Assembly: GCA_021234155.1 (NCBI GenBank)
Contig: JAJEKV010000132.1
Location: 558,001 to 622,000 of the forward strand
From: Isoetes taiwanensis
Lineage: Eukaryota > Streptophyta > Lycopodiopsida > Isoetales > Isoetaceae
Direction of reading: 5' to 3'
Length of the DNA stretch: 64,000 nt
Below the pieces are notes generated by a model, which ran no database searches, was not told the DNA's origin, and was given only the letters and a program-made list of their open reading frames with translations. Shown here one piece after another: positions 58,863 to 64,000 of this stretch; position 1 is the first letter of the stretch, and the number at the start of each line of letters is the position of its first letter. A program made the position numbers and the translations under genes.

Positions 58863-59290
58863 TATAGGGGGGACAATGAACCCACATAAGGCATAACGTG
58901 CTATAAATTTGCTACACAACATGAAGCATAAGAATTTGTTACACAACATAAGGCATAAGACATAACGTGTTAGAAAATTTGTTTTTTTTTTTGGGAAAAA
59001 ATATGCTATTTTTTTTGTCCCAACGAAAGATAGAATATTCGAAAAAATAGATGTGTCATCACGTAGATAAAAAATCATCTTGCAAATAGCAATTACAACT
59101 CTACGGGTTAGATATTCGAAATTTTCCCTTTTTTGGATTGCCCGTAGGGGGCAACCCTCTTGTTGGAGGGTGGAGTGACATATAAAAGGCCTTGATTTGG
59201 TTTGAATATAATATTCCATGAAATATTTTAATTCCGCGTTCGTGATTGTTTGGGATTATTTACTCATGTTGAAGTAGGTTTGTTCCCATC

Positions 59291-59366
59291 GAGACCAAAT
59301 TAACACTTTATCGTTGAATTATGGAAGTGAGACCAAATTAGCACTTTACCGTTGAATTATGGAAGT
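59291..59366 (+). repeat. 38-bp tandem duplication
   Basis: GAGACCAAATTA(A/G)CACTTTA starts at 59291 and 59329, both followed by CGTTGAATTATGGAAGT. Confidence 0.85.
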
Positions 59367-60840
59367 TAAGCTTTAGAATAAAATGAAGCCTGAGGCAGTC
59401 TAGAGAGGTCAGGAAGAATCTCAGCCTTTCCGACATCTTTATGCTTTAAATGAATTAAAGCTTGCATTAGATAGTGTAGAGCGGTACTTACGATCTCAGG
59501 CCTGCAAATTGATGAATGAAATTTGGGTGAAATTTGCATAGAATGGAGTCTGGATGCATAGACACAGAGCATCGTGAGATGTGCTTTTGCCGGCTTAAGG
59601 TCCTTACCCCCGCTTTATGGTGCCCGACAAACTCTAAAAACCCTAACAAGTATATTTCCCCTGCATAATTTAAGCTAAGCGGAAGAGGCCTATGAAAATC
59701 TAGATTTCATCTCGAAATATATAAAGAAACCAACAAATTTTGACTGGAAAACTTCCTGGAATTTTTTCCCCCTGTCGAAAATTCTCAATTTCAACACGTA
59801 GAATGCTAGTGTTCCTAGGAATTTGGCACACACTGCCTGGTGCTTTACCCTTTTGCTGAACATTTTTTTCTCCACCAACATCCTTAAGAATCTGAGTACT
59901 AGTGTGTCAAAACCTATGAAGGAGTTGTTACCAGAATTGCAATTCCATAGAGGTTCATAAGGCTTTCAAAAGGTATTATATTTATTACCCAGAGCAGAGA
60001 AGGTAAGCTCTAAGCTATATACAAGCAGCTATTTCGGCTATTTCGGCTCCAAGAAACTCGAAGCAATCAAGTGCTCTTGATTTTCCACCCCTCTTCCCCG
60101 CAAATCCCTAAGAATTGTCAAAATTTAAATCCAACTGGATTTTGCATTTCCGCGCCTTCTTGCATGGTTATGTTTTTGCTTAACTCAGAGAGGCATGGAA
60201 AAAAAGAGCAAATTCGAAATGGGTCACAGAGATTCAACCCAAATCCGACATGGCTCATAGTTATTGAATTAAAATCTGGCATAAACAGGGGATAAAAAGT
60301 GAAATCTGGCCTATGATAGAGCGCAGGAGCCAAAAAATAATAGAGATTGTGGAGTTTGGATTGAAATTAGTGGGTGAAACACTTTGGGGCTCAAATCCCT
60401 AATAGGGCATAGATTTGAAAACAGATTTGGATCAAATCCAAAGAAGGATTCGGGGATAGAGTGAAGCCGGAAAGCAGAAAGTGATTTTAGGAGAAGATGG
60501 AAGATATCTAGATGGGAATCACCGTGTTCTATCCCCCGCTTTTGATCAATCCATCTGCTTCCATAGAACAACCAGAGATTTTGGAACCCGATTTTATTTA
60601 ACCGGCCCGGTTTTCATGTTATTGGCCAGGGTAATCTTGGCCCCAAAATGAGGAACGTAACTCTCAAACAAACACAGGCCCCCATTTCTAATTGTCTTAT
60701 ATCGGTTTACCGCTCACACTATCTCCCCCCGATTGGGGTTATTAAAAAAAAAAAACATCAGATTCTGATGAGATGGAAATTACACGTGGATAGGCTAGAA
60801 TTTGAGGAAAGGTCAGAGGCCTAAGAGGGCTGGTGTGCTA
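59367..60840. other. Non-coding gap
   Basis: Short ORFs only, none recognisable. Confidence 0.4.
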
Positions 60841-60844
60841 AAAA

Positions 60845-60887
60845 TGGAAACCCTTCCAAATTTCCTTAAAATCCGGAAGGGTTTCCA
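60845..60887. other. Strong hairpin
   Basis: TGGAAACCCTTCC and its exact reverse complement GGAAGGGTTTCCA surround a 17-base AT-rich loop. Possible structured RNA or foldback repeat; orientation unknown. Confidence 0.6.
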
Positions 60888-60999
60888 AGTAATTAATGCT
60901 TGGAATTAATTTTTTTAAGGCTTTTTTTTTTTTTTTCAAAAAGGATTTTTAGCAGGGTTGCCTAACCCCCCTGCACAAAAGGCTGCAATTCTAGCTATG

Positions 61000-61019
61000 C
61001 CACGTGTCGTGCCACGTCA
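61000..61019. promoter_or_regulatory. G-box/ABRE pair
   Basis: CCACGTGTC and CCACGTCAC stand 11 bp apart, the arrangement of bZIP-bound ABA-response elements. A short frame starting ATGGCAGATCCGGATGG lies about 110 bp downstream but ends after 28 codons, so no gene is assigned. Confidence 0.35.
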
Positions 61020-61129
61020 CCCAAAATTAATTTGAGCCGTCCGATTCTCTAATTTCGAATCCTACGGCCAGGGAAATTAGAAAACTCTAAAAATTCTCTG
61101 CCGTGCCTTTCGCAACTCGGCTATGGCAG

Positions 61130-62240
61130 ATCCGGATGGCGACGGCCGTGTTTCTCTTTCTTGCTATGGCGGTGGCATAGCTCTTGAGCTCTGCTTGGCA
61201 CTGCCTTGAGGTACATGCACTAGTTATAACTAGAGGACAAAATCCTTTTGAGCAACATAAGTTCGGGTATGGAGAGCGGTGCTCCAGCTATGGCAGACAA
61301 ATCCTTTCTCTTTGAGAATGTTGTAGCTGCCGGAATCTTCTTTTCATGTTTACTTCAAAAAACAGGTCTGTAAGAAAACTACGATGTCTATGGCAGAGAT
61401 GTTCTTCCCCCTTTTATATTTGTCATCCCTTTTCCATTATATTTTCCCTGAGACCTCTGTTTATCGTGCAGGGGATTGCATCTGGAGCTAGAGGAAGCTA
61501 GAGCCAGTATATCAAGGTTAATCTAAAGTTCATAATATTTTGTTTCTCTGCTTGTTTCACCAATCTATAAAAATTGCAGGGTGCTCGAGCTATTATGGCG
61601 ATTCAACTGTTCCAATGATCTGTTCAAACTTTTGCAGTTGGAACAAGTTAGGTAAGAACCTAGGTTTGGTTAACGATTCATAGAGGGTGTTCCTAGCCAC
61701 AGATTACTATGGTATACCAATTCTAGACGTCAAAACTCTCCAGTACATGGAACATGAAATCTCCTTGCACAATAGATAGTTAATTAATTCGCAAACCATG
61801 ATTCTGATGTGCAGTTGAAATGCAGATGTGTGAATGCAGTATATTTAGAGTACCTAGATAAGCAATGCACAGCTTGATGGAGAGTCGTTCATCCTGGTGA
61901 CAGATATGCAAGCCACAGACATTTGATATTATTGTCAAGCTATTTATATCAGAATGACCATTTAAGCCTATTGCAAGATCTGGATTAGGACAAGCAGGGT
62001 ATTAGTTCAGTTTAAATGCAAGTTGATGAACCCTAAGGGCTTCTTCAAGGACATGTTTTTTCATTCCAATGCCTTCTGATAATACTAGAAGAAGTAGCTT
62101 TTCTAGTTTTGTCACGTCTTCAAGATATGCTTTGCCAATAGATCTGTCAAAAGAAAACACCAATATGGTATGATTGTGCTAACGTATAAAGAAAAGGACC
62201 ATAACATATGAATAGATAAATGTTTAGTAATGAGCTTACT
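61130..62240. other. Possible transcribed region, no gene resolved
   Basis: Short stretches with exon-like borders (for example AGGTAAGAACC near 61650) follow the G-box pair, but no frame of useful length is open across them. Confidence 0.2.
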
Positions 62241-62246
62241 TAAAGT

Positions 62247-62465
62247 TTGTTATGTTTTGTTATTGCTAAAACTTATGCTCAATATGGCCATGGATCTATA
62301 GCTTTCCAACTTTCACAACGGATGCTAGCAAATGGCATGGTACCAACCAGAGTTACTGTTGCTCATATCCAAGATGGAACAGTGATCAATGCATATAAAG
62401 TGTCTGAATCAACTGCATTTTTTGTTGTATTTGAGTATTTACATATTCCATCTAATTGCACATGA
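62247..62465 (+). pseudogene. PPR-like fragment
   Basis: The frame reads FVIAKTYAQYGHGSIAFQLS then QRMLANGMVPTRVTVAHI. It follows the 35-residue PPR pattern: a Y-A-x-x-G-H-G turn, an A-x-x-L helix, M-x-x-x-G and a P-x-x-V-T repeat end. Only one repeat is visible, with no ATG and no neighbouring repeats in frame, so it is likely a leftover of a larger RNA-binding organelle protein gene. Confidence is moderate because PPR repeats are degenerate. Confidence 0.5.
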
Positions 62466-64000
62466 GAAGCATCAATCACACCAATAATGTGAATCTAGAC
62501 ATTTACATCGAAGCTACCCCAGAGGTAAAGCTATACTATCCTCATTTCGAACTCCCAAAGCATCCATTCCTTTGCCCCAACCCTGCCTTATCGCTAGTTT
62601 ATTTTTTTTCTTTAGCTCTTCCTCCCGCTCGTCTTCCTCCGGCGGTGGCGATTGAGGAAGGCAGCAATCAGATACAGAGAAACCTAATCTGATTTTTATT
62701 CTGTGCCCCTCACAATCTAGAGCAAGAAACGTAGATTCCTTATACACAGGTGAGAACCGCCAGAGCTCAAAAAGGGGCCAAAATAATGACCAGACTTCAA
62801 GGAACAAGCAAGATCCGGCTGGCTATGGAGTTTCCAGTCCACCGGGAGAGCCTCCACCTGCAGGGGCAATGTTTTATTCATCAGATCATCTGGTTCCGAG
62901 CGGCCCTGATCCACTCCACAACAGATAGCATCAATCAGGTGAAGAAATTTTATGTTGAATCTTCATTGTCAAGGAAGAAATCTTCCGTTTAAGCCATAAC
63001 TTGCTGCACAAGGCATTATTTGTTCGATCTGCCATTTGGGCATTCGAAATTTCTGCTCTAGGAGGCATTATTTGATGTGGGTTTTGCATTGCGAGTAAGA
63101 AAAAAAGAGGCACTAATCCACGATTTGGCCATTTGGGTAGTGCAAATTTGTTGAAGAGCCCTGTTTTTTTAGTGTAGAAAAAGGCCAAGGGGACAGAATT
63201 ATGGATTAAAAATTCTTGGCAGACTGGACGGAACATTCTAGCTGGATTGAACCCGATGTGGGTCTGCTCCATCATCACGAAGCAGTTTCTTGAGCACAGA
63301 GTACGGACAAGAAAAAACTAAACACGCTGCAGCTTGAAGCGGGCAAAATAGGGCACAAATCCGCAAGAAAAAGAAAACAGGAGCGTTATCAATCCCATCT
63401 TTGACAAGTCCAAATCAATGCATAAAGCCTGCAAAATGGCAGAGTTCATTGTAACTTTGCAGATTTGTTACAGAAAAATCATCCCTCATTCAGGCCCTAA
63501 ATTTTTTCTTGCATCTCTACTCTGTTAGGGCAAGAAAGAAAAGCTCAAGAATCGGCAAGAAAGAAAAGCTCAACTCTTAAGTGATGAAAGAACGGCATTT
63601 TTTCTACATTTAAAGAACGGCATGGAAAGGTGGGTTCTTTTATACGATGCAAATGTCTATATGAGCAAGAACGTTTTCGTGTCCTCATCTTCTTCTTTTT
63701 TGTAAGATTTAGGTTGCAAAACCACAATTTGTTCTAATCTGGTGTTGGGCAGCAGCTGTTGGTGCTGGCCTTTTTGAAAAGTGAGGACATTATGTTATCA
63801 GCTTTTGAGGCTTCGTATTCAATATGATATCCTCTTTGAAGAAGAAAATCTTAACCTGCTTATACTGAGGTGAGTAATTTTTGCAAGATTTATAATATTT
63901 GGAGCAGAGATGAAAAAAGTTGCAATTATGTGACATAATCAACAGCTCAGATTAGATATGAACAACAGAATAGACTGTAAAAAACAAAGAGTTGTTAACA
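62466..64000. other. Non-coding end of the window
   Basis: Short ORFs on both strands without domains. Near 63540-63570 the phrase AAGAAAGAAAAGCTCAA is repeated 24 bp apart. Confidence 0.4.

Overview
This window is nuclear DNA of a land plant. The evidence is a spliced, plastid-type cystathionine beta-lyase gene with 13 GT-AG introns, plus plant-type Ty3/gypsy, LINE, hAT and Helitron remains and fragments resembling a CRINKLY4-type receptor ectodomain and a PPR protein. The mosaic of old transposons and short tandem duplications would fit a large, repeat-rich genome, possibly a fern or another seed-free plant. The sequence alone does not prove the clade.

Layout. 1-5118: decayed Ty3/gypsy element on the minus strand; its LTR end lies inside an older LTR. 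5119-11055: array of related LTRs and short internal segments, duplicated as two blocks and separated by a 242-bp SINE-like insert with a 16-bp target duplication. 11760-14060: frame-broken, GC-rich LINE. 15834-16187: truncated CRINKLY4-like ectodomain. 16230-17140: minisatellites. 17285-19447: unrecognised charged ORFs and a duplicated ORF fragment. 21820-23415: dispersed repeat, one more LTR of the array family and a perfect-period 75-bp tandem. 27290-28500 and 30290-31980: two LINE fragments of one family in opposite orientation. 32378-36306: intact cystathionine beta-lyase gene on the minus strand. 36600-41200: tandem repeats, an unidentified ORF with one stop, and a possible solo LTR. 42585-44318: Helitron Rep fragment. 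46192-48498: hAT transposase pseudogene. 52895-53190: foldback repeat. 54779-60900: tandem duplications, tandem SINE-like heads, CATGCA-rich DNA and hairpins. 62241-62400: PPR-like fragment.

Only the cystathionine beta-lyase gene looks functional. Its reading frame closes across all 14 exons to give 447 residues with every key PLP-site residue present. It would work in plastid methionine synthesis, converting cystathionine to homocysteine. All other recognisable coding sequence is broken or fragmentary transposon or gene debris. No CRISPR array, rRNA or credible tRNA gene was seen, and I found no evidence of a new biological system. The most informative new points are the LTR array, the SINE-like families, the foldback repeat and the pervasive 24-364 bp tandem duplications.
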